64,000 bases of DNA from JAUMWX01 sp023394215 (GTDB taxonomy: Bacteria > Bacillota > Clostridia > Tissierellales > Peptoniphilaceae). Positions within the stretch are counted from its first letter, which is position 1. The number at the start of each line of letters is the position of its first letter. The position numbers were made by a program, and so were the translations under genes. The DNA is taken from the NCBI GenBank assembly GCA_050313995.1, contig JBNPMM010000003.1. One strand, 5' to 3'. Below, one piece after another: positions 27,115 to 34,916 of the stretch. The notes under the pieces are model-generated. The model was not told the origin of the DNA. It did not search any database and was given only the letters and a program-made list of their open reading frames with translations.

Positions 27115-27327
27115 ATGGTTAAAAATAATATTGAAGTAGACGTAAAAGTAAAATGCATTGAAAAAGAAACCACGCAGGCACAGCTTGCGGAAGATATCGG
27201 CACAACAGGTCAGTATGTAAATCGCATCATCAAGAAGAAGGATGGAGTTGTGAATAAGACTTTTGTGCAGATGATGGAATCCTTGGGATACGACATTGAA
27301 CTGACATATGTGAAAAGAGAAGCTTAG
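27115..27327 (+). CDS. Cro/CI-type HTH protein
   Basis: 70 residues forming one XRE helix-turn-helix: ETTQAQLAEDIGTTGQYVNRII (about 18-39), with the recognition helix in TTGQYVNRI. Probably a DNA-binding repressor. Codons are more balanced and GC richer than in the upstream RM operon, a sign of a separate origin. It is 62 bp before the following gene and may regulate the cassette running to 30,370. Confidence 0.85.
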   Translation: MVKNNIEVDVKVKCIEKETTQAQLAEDIGTTGQYVNRIIKKKDGVVNKTFVQMMESLGYDIELTYVKREA

Positions 27328-27389
27328 ATTCTAAATTCGCATAATTTACAAGTGTTGTTATAGAGGACAACAGAAAGGAAGTCGTTTTT

Positions 27390-28403
27390 ATGGAAGATAC
27401 AATTTACATAGCACCTGAAGAAATAGAAGTAATTGATGCTGAAGGTTATAGCTACGAAGTGGTAGAACACTTTTCAGATATGCCAGAAGTGGCAAAGCCT
27501 TTATTGAAAGGTGCTAAAAGAGCATTTAAGAAAATAGAAGAAATGTTATATACTGCACCAGCCTTTATTAATATGGTAAAAGCAAGCATACCAGAGCAGT
27601 CTTTCCAGGCGATTTTGACTGATGAGCAAAAGGCACAAATCGCAAGCGGTGCGTTAAAACTGATGACGAAAAAAGATGGTACATTAATGGCTAACCTGGT
27701 GAATCCAGAAACAAATAAAATCGTATCAATAATTTCGCTTAAGAGTGTTAACCTGTCTTCTGCATTAACTGAAGCTATGACTAGTTATGCTACTCAGATG
27801 CAGATGGCACAAATTGCAGAAGAAATTCATACAGTTCAGATTGCAATTGAAGAAGTACGACAGGGCCAGGAATATGACAGGTTAGCAATGGCATATAGTT
27901 GCCAACAGAAATTGTTACAGGCTATGCAGATTAAAAATCCGCAATTAAAGTCGATGGCACTTTTACAGATTGCATCTGATGCAGAAGATAGTAGAAACCT
28001 TTTAATGCAGAGTCAAAATGCTAACCTTACATTTATAAAGGAACAGCCGGAGTCATTTTGGGGTAAATTGGTATCTTGTGCGAACCCTGAAAAGATAAGC
28101 CAGAGAATGAATGAAATCAGAGAGAGCTTATCTGCTGTTAATATGGTTTCTTTGGCAGAGGCTATGGCATACCAAGAATTAGGTGAGAGTGCGGCTGCAC
28201 ATCAGAGTCTGCAGTATTATGCTGGATATTTACAGAAAGCTTATTTAACAACAGACGGATTGGTACAGAGATTAGATTTAATCGATCCTGTGCCGGAAAA
28301 CTACTGGTCAAAGACCTTGCCAGATATCAAACAGAAGATACATGCACTTCCTTGTGTAGAAAATGTATCTTTGTTAGAAGGGGGAGAAGACGATGGAGAA
28401 TAA
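27390..28403 (+). CDS. Uncharacterised helical protein (337 aa)
   Basis: 337 residues; not recognised. The N-terminal 50 residues (IYIAPEEIEVIDAEGYSYEVVEHF) look beta-rich, and the rest is strongly helical with many Gln and Met. There is no signal peptide or membrane segment, though the VKASIPEQSFQAILTDEQKAQI region resembles an amphipathic hairpin. It overlaps by 11 bp a gene encoding a zinc-ribbon protein with a hydrophobic tail, so the two are probably made together and may form a membrane-recruited pair. A toxin, sensor or structural role cannot be distinguished. Confidence 0.7.
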   Translation: MEDTIYIAPEEIEVIDAEGYSYEVVEHFSDMPEVAKPLLKGAKRAFKKIEEMLYTAPAFINMVKASIPEQSFQAILTDEQKAQIASGALKLMTKKDGTLMANLVNPETNKIVSIISLKSVNLSSALTEAMTSYATQMQMAQIAEEIHTVQIAIEEVRQGQEYDRLAMAYSCQQKLLQAMQIKNPQLKSMALLQIASDAEDSRNLLMQSQNANLTFIKEQPESFWGKLVSCANPEKISQRMNEIRESLSAVNMVSLAEAMAYQELGESAAAHQSLQYYAGYLQKAYLTTDGLVQRLDLIDPVPENYWSKTLPDIKQKIHALPCVENVSLLEGGEDDGE

Positions 28404-28587
28404 AGTATGTAAGAAGTGTCAAAAGCCACTTCCAGAAGGATATAAGCATAAAAAATGTGAGTCTTGTAGAAATGCCCAGGTACAGGGTGTTAAAAATGGT
28501 TTAAAAGCTGCGGCAGGTGCGGCGGGAGCTGTTGTTAGTATTGTTGTCGTTGTTGCGACAAAAGGAAAATATAATCCTAAAAAATAA
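28393..28587 (+). CDS. Zinc-ribbon protein with one membrane helix
   Basis: 64 residues. Two CxxC knuckles (CKKCQKPLPEGYK then CESC, residues 5-24) make a small zinc ribbon, followed by a short linker and a Gly/Ala/Val helix (about 36-56, AAAGAAGAVVSIVVVVA) that should span or enter the membrane. It ends in a basic tail (KGKYNPKK). The gene starts inside the previous one. Such ribbon-plus-helix miniproteins often anchor or sense for a soluble partner, here probably the 337-residue protein. Confidence 0.75.
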   Translation: MENKVCKKCQKPLPEGYKHKKCESCRNAQVQGVKNGLKAAAGAAGAVVSIVVVVATKGKYNPKK

Positions 28588-28625
28588 AGTGATTTAGGAG
28601 GTGGCCGTTCCATCGGCAAACTAAT

Positions 28626-28991
28626 ATGGTTACATTTGATATTGAAAGTAAAACTTCAGATAAAGTGGTGTACAAATATTTCCCAGAGAATCATAGAGAT
28701 AGTGCCCCTGGAATATTTAGTATATCATTAACAACAGGAGAGGTTCTGCTTGAGGTAGTTGCAGAAGAAGATCATCTTTGCAGAACATCTGCCAGTGAGT
28801 TGAATGCAATGCGAGATGCCATAAATGCAATGCGAGCAGAAAATGGAGAGCCACCATTAACTGAAGAAGAATTGCTAACAGCAACTGAAGATGAGGAATG
28901 GTACTACTATGTGGATCATGCCATTCGAAGAGTTAGAGAACAGTTGGAAAAAGGCGTTATTCCTGAAAAAGGAACGGTTGCCTGGTATTAG
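28626..28991 (+). CDS. Uncharacterised acidic protein (121 aa)
   Basis: 121 residues, acidic, with a beta-rich N-terminus (MVTFDIESKTSDKVVYKYFP) and helical C-terminus. The nearest strong ribosome site (GGAGG, 28596-28600) is about 25 bases before this ATG. Between them a short frame from GTG at 28601 ends at TAA just before the ATG (TAATATG), possibly a leader or coupling peptide. The family is not recognised. It is followed 7 bp later by another small gene. Confidence 0.6.
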   Translation: MVTFDIESKTSDKVVYKYFPENHRDSAPGIFSISLTTGEVLLEVVAEEDHLCRTSASELNAMRDAINAMRAENGEPPLTEEELLTATEDEEWYYYVDHAIRRVREQLEKGVIPEKGTVAWY

Positions 28992-28998
28992 AAGAAAT

Positions 28999-29382
28999 AT
29001 GAATGAATTTAAAGTAGATAAAAACATTATTGTTATGAGTAGCGAACCTTATCTGGATGTAACATTAGAAATGGTAGAAACAGCTGCAAAAGAATGTGAA
29101 ACGGAATTAGAGTTGGCAACTCTGTTTGCAATAGTAGAAAATAAGGCTTGGTGGATTGAAGATGAAGAATATGATTTCGCTGAAGGCACAGAAGAGCATA
29201 GACAAGCTGTGGAGAAGACAGAATTGTGGTTTGCGTTAGCGGATAAGTTGCGTAAAAGGATTTTTTGTATTCTTCAATCGGAAGGTGTGGAAATACCTAG
29301 CACAGGACAAATTACTGTATTGGAGCCATTCATGAAAAGAAATGGTTATAAAAATGGTCAAGGATGGTGGGTGAAAAAATAA
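28999..29382 (+). CDS. Uncharacterised acidic protein (127 aa)
   Basis: 127 residues from the ATG at 28999, just after the previous stop; the open frame extends further upstream but only inside that gene. The N-terminal VDKNIIVMSSEPYLDVT is followed by helices rich in Glu and Ala (ETAAKECETELELATLFAI) and a Trp-Trp pair. It has no known motif. Ends one base before the next ATG. Probably part of an operon running to 29,851; immunity-protein-like size and acidity are compatible with, but do not prove, an antitoxin role. Confidence 0.6.
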   Translation: MNEFKVDKNIIVMSSEPYLDVTLEMVETAAKECETELELATLFAIVENKAWWIEDEEYDFAEGTEEHRQAVEKTELWFALADKLRKRIFCILQSEGVEIPSTGQITVLEPFMKRNGYKNGQGWWVKK

Positions 29383-29383
29383 T

Positions 29384-29851
29384 ATGTGGTTTGAAATTGA
29401 TGCAAGTGGAATAAATATTAAGCTCCAAGTCAATGGCTATCGACCAACGAATAAAGATAATTGGGATAGTGAATGGTGCAGATGTGATTTTCTGTTTTCT
29501 TCTGGTGACTGGCTCAATTATCATAAAGAAAATGATGAAGTATTATTAGCTAGTGAAGTAGATGAACTGGAAGAAAAACTCTCCAAGCTGTTAGATAATA
29601 AACTTACCAAGAGTGAAGAAATGGTATGTATAGAACCGGACTTCATATTTAAGTTATATCCTCAAACAGATTTAAGAGAGGACCCTAAATATACATATGT
29701 CAAGCCTGGATATGAAATCCAAGATATCTACCTTGAATGGAAGGTGTTCTTTTGGAACGATGGTCTTACGGATAATCATCTCGTAGTAACTTTAGGTAGA
29801 GATGAGATAAAAAGTATGCGAGATTATCTGTCCGCAATAACAAAAAAATGA
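29384..29851 (+). CDS. WapI-type immunity protein (probable)
   Basis: 155 residues. The opening MWFEIDASGINIKLQVNGY and the middle CDFLFSSGDWLNYH fit the WapI immunity family as I remember it (beta-rich proteins that neutralise contact-dependent WapA toxins). The call rests on this N-terminal resemblance. No rhs/wapA toxin is in the window, so this may be an orphan immunity gene picked up by the island. It follows the previous gene with a one-base gap. Confidence 0.55.
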   Translation: MWFEIDASGINIKLQVNGYRPTNKDNWDSEWCRCDFLFSSGDWLNYHKENDEVLLASEVDELEEKLSKLLDNKLTKSEEMVCIEPDFIFKLYPQTDLREDPKYTYVKPGYEIQDIYLEWKVFFWNDGLTDNHLVVTLGRDEIKSMRDYLSAITKK

Positions 29852-29899
29852 TTTGATATTCAGTTTAACAAACTTGAAGCTAACGGAGGTGTTACGAGA

Positions 29900-30370
29900 G
29901 TGACATATAGGCAAAAGATAGATAAAGCGCGAGAACATGGTATTGAAATCCCAGATATGATATTGGAAAGACAACATATCGCTGGAGTTTATAAGTTTTG
30001 TTATTATAATCCGAAGGATTCAAATGATGAAGGCTGTTTCTATGTTGGAAAATCTAGCAGTCTTGCATATAGATTATTAGATAGTGCTGGTGGACATATT
30101 CATTTGTTTTTAAATAACTATTTGGATGATAACCTGGTTCCTACAAGAATTAAGGAATACTTGAATAAGGGATACCGTATAAAAGTAGTTATTAAAAAAG
30201 TAAATTATAATGATACTTCTTTTTCTAGAGCAGCCCATAGGTTGGCGTTGGCAGAGCTGCAGGAAATAGTAAAATGTCAAGAAAAAGGCCAGTGTTTAGA
30301 CCAACTGCCTGAAGGAGTAGGAGAATCTGAAGAAAAATTTTGGGAGAAGAATTATAAAGAAAAAATTTAA
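29900..30370 (+). CDS. GIY-YIG-like nuclease-fold protein
   Basis: 156 residues starting at GTG 29900, with GGAGG ten bases upstream. The GVYKF strand (about 30-34) and CFYVGKSSSLAYRL (about 46-59) reproduce the two strands and catalytic-loop region of the GIY-YIG fold. The H-x-H-x-F and C-terminal EL-Q-E segments could supply the remaining residues. Whether it is an active endonuclease is uncertain: the second tyrosine is present, but the downstream glutamate is not obvious. The rlmD-tail remnant begins about 100 bp after it. Confidence 0.6.
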   Translation: MTYRQKIDKAREHGIEIPDMILERQHIAGVYKFCYYNPKDSNDEGCFYVGKSSSLAYRLLDSAGGHIHLFLNNYLDDNLVPTRIKEYLNKGYRIKVVIKKVNYNDTSFSRAAHRLALAELQEIVKCQEKGQCLDQLPEGVGESEEKFWEKNYKEKI

Positions 30371-30444
30371 ATCGATCGGTAATAGAATCTTTCAGTTTGA
30401 CAGAAAGATACATTGATTATTAAAATAGTAGGCATTATACTATG

Positions 30445-30488
30445 GATATGTTTCCGACAACAGGGAGAGTTGATATGTTCCCGTCAAC
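30445..30488 (+). repeat. Two copies of a 17-bp rlmD-end motif
   Basis: GATATGTTTCCGACAAC (30445-30461) and GATATGTTCCCGTCAAC (30472-30488) differ at two positions. Both can encode D-M-F-P, the segment that precedes HVE in many RlmD proteins. They look like leftovers of successive integration or excision events. Confidence 0.55.
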
Positions 30489-30850
30489 TAGCAAAAGGCT
30501 AAGACATCAATCCTATTAACTCGACCCATGTGGAGGCGGTAGCACTTTTGTGCAGGAAAGATATCGACAATCATATCGAAGTAAAATTGTAGCTTGATGA
30601 GGAAGATGTTACCGAGGCGGAAAGTAAATGAACTTATGAAGACATCAAAGAATATATTTTTGGCAAATATGGGTTTAAGGTTTCAACGCTGTATATAGCT
30701 TAGATCAAAAGTAAGTTTGGGCTTGAAGTAAGCGAACATTACAATAAGTCAAATAAAGATAATCCGGTAGTGCCAGAGTGCTCGAAAGAAAAGGAATATG
30801 CTATCATGAATGCGTTGAAGCACTTTGGGATGATAGTGCAGGAGAGATAA
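30489..30850 (+). pseudogene. Dead copy of the element-type rlmD C-terminal tail
   Basis: From CAT at 30527 one frame reads HVEAVALLCRKDI, then the same tail as in the intact rlmD (TYEDIKEYIFGKYGF, VVPECSKEKEYAIMNALKHF), ending at TAA 30848. Three in-frame stops (near 30590, 30629 and 30701) but no indels interrupt it, so it decayed by point mutation. It is by eye about 40% identical to residues 468-537 of the intact protein. No methyltransferase domain precedes it, so only the site-proximal piece of an earlier element remains. Confidence 0.75.
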
Positions 30851-30854
30851 GAAA

Positions 30855-31028
30855 ATGGGAAACAAGTTAGAACTTACTTGGCTTGGTAAAGAGAAAGAAA
30901 TAAAAATAGAACCGAGAATTTTGATTGAAGATAAAGAGGAATCCAACTGCACAAATGACCTTAATACGGAAAATATGATTATTTACGGTGACAATATGCT
31001 TGCTTTGAAAGCGTTGGAAAATAAGTGA
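30855..31028 (+). pseudogene. Type III restriction methylase (Mod), N-terminal fragment
   Basis: 57 residues: GNKLELTWLGKEKEIKIEPRI followed by an acidic linker and NMIIYGDNMLALKALE. This is the standard Mod start leading to the SAM-binding region. The frame stops at TGA 31026 before FxGxG or DPPY, and the next 10 bp lead into an unrelated GNAT gene. It is a truncated gene at a deletion junction. Confidence 0.75.
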
Positions 31029-31037
31029 GGGATAAAG

Positions 31038-31586
31038 ATGAAATATACACCAGAAAAATTTGAATTAAAAGATGGCAGAATATGCGTAATTCGAGAGATC
31101 GAAGTAAAAGACGCTGCAGAAACTATTGAATATTTGAAAACAGTTATGGGAGAATCGGATTTTTTGTACTCTTATCCAGAAGAAATAACTCTGACTGTTG
31201 AACAGGAAATGAAGATGATAAAAGGCTTTAATGAATCTGAAAATACTCTAATGCTTGTTGCTGAGATGGATGGAAGATTGATTTCAATTGCCCAGATTTC
31301 AAGATCAAAAAAAAGGAAAATGCGTCATCGAGGGAATGTCGCTGTTACTGTGCTGAAAGAATTTTGGAACTTAGGAATGGGAAAGAAGATGCTCCTATGT
31401 CTCGAAGACCATGCTAAGGAATGGGGTCTTTCCCAGCTTGAACTGGATTATTTCTCAGGTAATGAAAGAGGTCAGATTCTTTATGAGAAGATAGGATTCG
31501 TGAAAGTGGGAGAAATGCCTGATGCCTTCATTTTGAAGAATGGAACACGATACAATAATATAACGATGGTAAAAGGTATTCAATAA
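31038..31586 (+). CDS. GNAT-family N-acetyltransferase
   Basis: 182 residues of the GCN5 fold: conserved motif D/A in VAVTVLKEFWNLGMGKKML (about 96-116, with the R/Q-x-x-G-x-G/A-like pyrophosphate loop partly varied to NLGMGK) and motif B ending LYEKIGFVKVGEMPDAF. It transfers an acetyl group from acetyl-CoA to an unknown amine. The start has GAGGG nine bases upstream. It is a single gene replacing the missing part of the type III methylase, so it was probably brought in at a recombination junction. Confidence 0.85.
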   Translation: MKYTPEKFELKDGRICVIREIEVKDAAETIEYLKTVMGESDFLYSYPEEITLTVEQEMKMIKGFNESENTLMLVAEMDGRLISIAQISRSKKRKMRHRGNVAVTVLKEFWNLGMGKKMLLCLEDHAKEWGLSQLELDYFSGNERGQILYEKIGFVKVGEMPDAFILKNGTRYNNITMVKGIQ

Positions 31587-31926
31587 AATTTCCACAGTAC
31601 AAACTTCGCTCAATGCGATTAACAGTCCACCTGAATAGATAGAAAATTTAGTGTCTGAAAGCATTGATAATACTATATGATTTTACTTGTGGATCTCGTG
31701 TCATAATTATGATAACGTCACATAGTAACGATCGGACGGGGATTGCAGATATTTTAAAACGGGTGCAGAAGCTTTTTAGGGAATATTTTTCTCAAAGAGC
31801 TTCTGTATTTTTGCTCTACGCTTCACAAATACTCTTTAATAGATAATCTAAATTCAGCAAAAAAAGAATATAGTTAAAGAGAATATAAATAACGAAAAAT
31901 TTAAATTTTAATAGGTGGATAATACG

Positions 31927-32043
31927 ATGAGTATGGATTTTAATTTTTGGAGATACAAGGAAAATACTGTACATAACCATGCAACTGTATATCAGGTTGC
32001 GTGTTGTGACAGAGAAGTAATGGAAGAGTTGGTTCACCTGTGA
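31927..32043 (+). pseudogene. Short N-terminal fragment of an uncharacterised protein
   Basis: 38 codons (MSMDFNFWRYKEN at the start) behind AGGTGG. The opening resembles the conserved N-terminus of a small cytosolic protein family of Firmicutes, from memory. It stops abruptly at TGA 32041 without the rest. Truncated remnant more likely than a functional peptide. The 31,587-31,926 stretch before it holds no gene I can support. Confidence 0.4.
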
Positions 32044-32133
32044 AATGCTGTAACAGAGGAATTTTATTTATGCAGAAAATATTATTCCCTTATGGCAGTT
32101 AATTTTATTCCACATATATAAGCTGTTGTTCTA

Positions 32134-32206
32134 CGGAATCATCATTCCGATAATTAGATTATGTTATTCCGATTTGACTGATATTATTCCGATAAAATGG
32201 TATAAT
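32134..32206 (+). promoter_or_regulatory. Three ATTCCGAT boxes and -10 of the fic gene
   Basis: ATTCCGAT occurs at 32144-32151, 32166-32173 and 32186-32193, spaced 22 and 20 bp, that is about two helical turns, so all face the same side. The first also pairs with CGGAAT at 32135-32140 as an inverted repeat. TATAAT (32201-32206) lies just downstream, with the start codon at 32229. This arrangement suits an operator for autoregulation, perhaps by the HTH domain of the Fic protein itself. Confidence 0.6.
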
Positions 32207-32228
32207 ATAAAAAATGGAGGGATAATTT

Positions 32229-33122
32229 ATGTACATTACAGTGAAACAAGCAGCTGAAAAATGGGGAATATCCGATAGGAGAGTAAGGATTTTATGTTCA
32301 GAGGGGAAGATTCTTGGTGCATATCAAGAAGGAAGAGCTTGGAAAATACCGTATGATGCAGCTAAGCCAACTGATGGAAGATATAAAATTAAAGAATCAC
32401 TCATTCCAATCATAGAACATAAATTAGAAGTTCTCAAAAAAAGAAGGCCTTTAACAGAAGGTGAGAAGGAAAGATTAAATGAAGAATTCCTAACAGAATA
32501 TACCTATAACTCAAATGCTATTGAAGGTAATACATTAACTTTGCGAGAGACAGATATGGTTCTTAGAGGGCTTACTATTGATAGAAAATCATTAAAGGAA
32601 CATTTGGAGGTTATTGGACACAAAGAAGCCTTTGAATATGTAAGACAACTCGTTATTGAAAATATCCAACTGTCTGAAAAAGTAATAAAGGATATACACT
32701 ATTTGATCTTGGCTGATAAAAAGGAAGATAGAGGAATATACAGAAGGGTTCCGGTTCGAATTATGGGAGCAGCACATGAACCTGTACAGCCATATTTGAT
32801 TATCCCAAAAATGGAAAAATTACTGGAGTATTATAAAAATAGTAATGAAGACATTGTTACTAAGCTTGCCCGTTTTCATATTGAATTTGAAAGTATTCAT
32901 CCTTTTATTGATGGAAACGGAAGAACCGGAAGATTACTGGTTAACTTGGAACTAATGAAAGCAGGTTATCCGCCGATAGATATAAAGTTTACTGATCGCT
33001 TGAAATATTATGAAGCTTTTGATGAATATCATGTAAAACATAACATATCTGCAATGGCAGATATGTTTGCAAGATATATAAATCAGAGACTGGATTTGTA
33101 TTTGTCTATTTTGGATAGGTAA
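32229..33122 (+). CDS. Fic-domain protein, class II, with N-terminal HTH
   Basis: 297 residues. Residues 1-45 are a MerR/excisionase-like helix-turn-helix (VKQAAEKWGISDRRVRILCSEGKI, then AWKIP). The Fic motif is HPFIDGNGRTGR (about 220-231), complete with catalytic His and the anion-binding loop, so it should AMPylate (or similarly modify) protein hydroxyls with a nucleotide. The inhibitory motif SNAIEGN (about 96-102, [S/T]-x3-E-[G/N]) precedes the Fic core, defining class II, self-inhibited Fic. No separate antitoxin is needed or present. The HTH plus the upstream ATTCCGAT boxes suggest self-regulation. Confidence 0.92.
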   Translation: MYITVKQAAEKWGISDRRVRILCSEGKILGAYQEGRAWKIPYDAAKPTDGRYKIKESLIPIIEHKLEVLKKRRPLTEGEKERLNEEFLTEYTYNSNAIEGNTLTLRETDMVLRGLTIDRKSLKEHLEVIGHKEAFEYVRQLVIENIQLSEKVIKDIHYLILADKKEDRGIYRRVPVRIMGAAHEPVQPYLIIPKMEKLLEYYKNSNEDIVTKLARFHIEFESIHPFIDGNGRTGRLLVNLELMKAGYPPIDIKFTDRLKYYEAFDEYHVKHNISAMADMFARYINQRLDLYLSILDR

Positions 33123-33346
33123 GAATAAAAAAGTAGTTAGATAAATTATAATTTATTGAATAGATGATACGGTATACGGGTTAAGGTTGGAGTATGTTAT
33201 ACTTTTTTGTCGGGATTATATTTCTTTCGTTGATTGTTATGATGTGTAAAGATGTCCTTTATTAGGGGTAGGATATCCTCTATGATTGAGACTGATAATC
33301 ATACTACGACGGATATAGATACCACTATAGAAGGAGTGCTCTTGAA
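33123..33346. other. Gene-free gap after fic
   Basis: About 220 bp, AT-rich, without a supported gene, promoter or repeat. Together with 33,443-33,703 it separates fic from the SdpI-like gene. Confidence 0.5.
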
Positions 33347-33442
33347 GGAAGAAGTTATACGAAATATTAGGATATGATTATTTAGAGGTTCAAGAGGAAG
33401 TTAATAAATTAATACGAAAAATGAGTAAGCTTACGGATTAAA
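33347..33442 (+). pseudogene. Lysin C-terminal fragment (CW_7-like tail)
   Basis: After a stop at 33344-33346 a 31-codon frame reads KKLYEILGYDYLEVQEEVNKL and ends in TAA. The G-Y/D-Y-x-x-VQ-x-x-VN-x-L pattern is the closing segment of CW_7-type cell-wall-binding modules in phage endolysins. It is a tail fragment only, a probable relic of a prophage or element lysin. Confidence 0.4.
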
Positions 33443-33703
33443 GTCTATAGGCTTATTTTTTAATATGACAGTCATATTTTAATGCTGGGGTGAAATTCCA
33501 TAAAGAGCGTAGTTGCTGAAGAATCTGATAGTAATATGCAAGTTTTATATGATATAATATAGTCAAAAGATAACGGTTAAAAAATAACTTTTAAAAACAT
33601 CCCTTTTTAATGTAACTATCTATTGATACAATCATACTATAAAGAATAATAATTTGATATCACAGTAGTTTGCCTCATTTAATTATTTTTGTTAGGAGGA
33701 AAA

Positions 33704-34081
33704 ATGTTAGAAGTTATATTTTCTTTGTTACTTAGTTTATTAACACCACTGCTAATATTTTTTGTAGGTTTATTTTTTAAAATTAAGAAAATAAATAGAA
33801 ATATTGTATTTGGATACCGCACCCGTATGTCGTTAAAAAATAATATTACTTGGCAGTATGCAAATTCATATTTAGGTAAAATCTGGAGTTTTTACGGAGG
33901 GATTTTATTAATTATATCAGTTGTATTATGTGTGTATCTATATATGTCAGATGGAATAATAAAAGACATTTATATACTTTGCTTTATCATATCACAATTG
34001 ATTTTCGTAATTGTCTCGATTATATTTATTGAAATAAAGTTGAATAAGAAATTTAATGTAGATGGTAATGAAAAGGAATAG
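33704..34081 (+). CDS. SdpI-family membrane protein
   Basis: 125 residues from ATG 33704 (TAGGAGGA upstream). Three hydrophobic segments flank a cytoplasmic loop with FGYRTRMSLKNNITWQYAN, the conserved SdpI C-terminal-domain signature. In Bacillus, SdpI protects against the SdpC peptide toxin and signals to its repressor. This is a short form lacking the extra N-terminal helices. No sdpC or sdpR is nearby, so the cognate toxin, if any, is not evident. Confidence 0.8.
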   Translation: MLEVIFSLLLSLLTPLLIFFVGLFFKIKKINRNIVFGYRTRMSLKNNITWQYANSYLGKIWSFYGGILLIISVVLCVYLYMSDGIIKDIYILCFIISQLIFVIVSIIFIEIKLNKKFNVDGNEKE

Positions 34082-34091
34082 ATAATAAGTT

Positions 34092-34151
34092 CATAGCGAC
34101 TCAAGCCATGTGGAGTTTATAACAATATTTGTTATGGAGAATAAAATATAA
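34092..34151 (+). pseudogene. Fourth rlmD-end fragment
   Basis: A short frame reads DSSHVEFITIFVMENKI and stops at 34149. It contains the shared CATGTGGAG core (34107-34115) and the HVE-hydrophobic pattern of RlmD ends. It looks like another used or decayed integration site. Confidence 0.4.
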
Positions 34152-34164
34152 AGGAAGAACACTT

Positions 34165-34245
34165 ATGATTATTGCAATTGGTGGTGGAGAAGTATCTCGA
34201 AATGAAACTTATGAGATAGATAAATTTATAATAGAAAGGATTTAA
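34165..34245 (+). pseudogene. Peptidase E/S51-family N-terminal fragment
   Basis: 26 codons, beginning MIIAIGGGEVSRNETYEID. This matches the opening strand and loop of peptidase E-like (S51) proteins. TAA follows immediately and no catalytic Ser region exists. Truncated gene, located between the fourth rlmD-end fragment and a lipoprotein gene. Confidence 0.5.
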
Positions 34246-34251
34246 TTAATT

Positions 34252-34743
34252 ATGAAAAGAAGAAAGTTAACTGTTATGACCCTTATTTTGATGCTATTAT
34301 TGATCCAAAGCATGATATTAACCGGTTGTAAAGGTGGAAAAAACAATGAAAACCAGACAAAAATAGGTGAAAATGTTGATCAGAGTAAAGACCCCGAATA
34401 TTTTAAGCAGCATTTATACGAAAAATACAAGATGGTTATTCCTATAGAGTTTTCTTTTAAGTACACATCTAAAATCAGGGGAACGGAAGGTGTATCACTT
34501 GGCGGAAGAATTGAAAAGGGAAGGCTAAAAGTTGGAAACAAAATTGATATTATCGGACAGGATCCTGATAGCGGGGAAGAGGTCACTTATTTTAAAGATA
34601 TAGAAGTACTGGAATTATATGGAAATAAAGATGGCAAGGAAGAATTATTTGATGAATTAAAAGAAGAAGATAATCTTGGAGTATACATTGAAGGGATAGA
34701 TCATAAAAAAGTAGAGTGCGGTATGTATGCAATAATAAGATAA
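34252..34743 (+). CDS. Lipoprotein with an EF-Tu domain-II-like barrel
   Basis: 163 residues. Lipoprotein signal with lipobox LTGC (Cys about residue 26). From residue 66 the order of strands matches domain II of EF-Tu-type GTPases: RGTEGVSLGGRIEKGRLKVGNKIDIIG (RGT-V-x-GRIE-G-x-KVGD-like), a long insert, then EEDNLGVYIEGIDHKKVECGMYA (GDNVG-L-RG-x-x-V-RGM-like). No GTPase domain is present. The protein is therefore a surface-tethered beta-barrel, not a translation factor. Function unknown; ligand binding or adhesion is possible. Confidence 0.7.
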   Translation: MKRRKLTVMTLILMLLLIQSMILTGCKGGKNNENQTKIGENVDQSKDPEYFKQHLYEKYKMVIPIEFSFKYTSKIRGTEGVSLGGRIEKGRLKVGNKIDIIGQDPDSGEEVTYFKDIEVLELYGNKDGKEELFDELKEEDNLGVYIEGIDHKKVECGMYAIIR

Positions 34744-34916
34744 GAGTATGTAATACGGTCAACATGGTAGACATAAATTTGCAGAAAATAATAAGCTGAT
34801 GTGTATTTTATAGGAAACTGTCAAGTGTCTCAGAAAATTGACGCAGAAAAATGGCTTAAAAATGCTATGATAACATTAGTATTTAGTGGAACAAGTTTAA
34901 AGTTGTGGAGGTAAAT

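Noticed and set aside
31664..31846. 60-residue open frame (plus strand)
   Set aside because: No ribosome site or recognisable family, in a region of gene remnants; chance frame is more likely.
34252..34743. Elongation factor Tu fragment
   Set aside because: It starts with a complete lipoprotein signal and its own ribosome site, and has no GTPase motifs, so it is not a truncated tuf gene.
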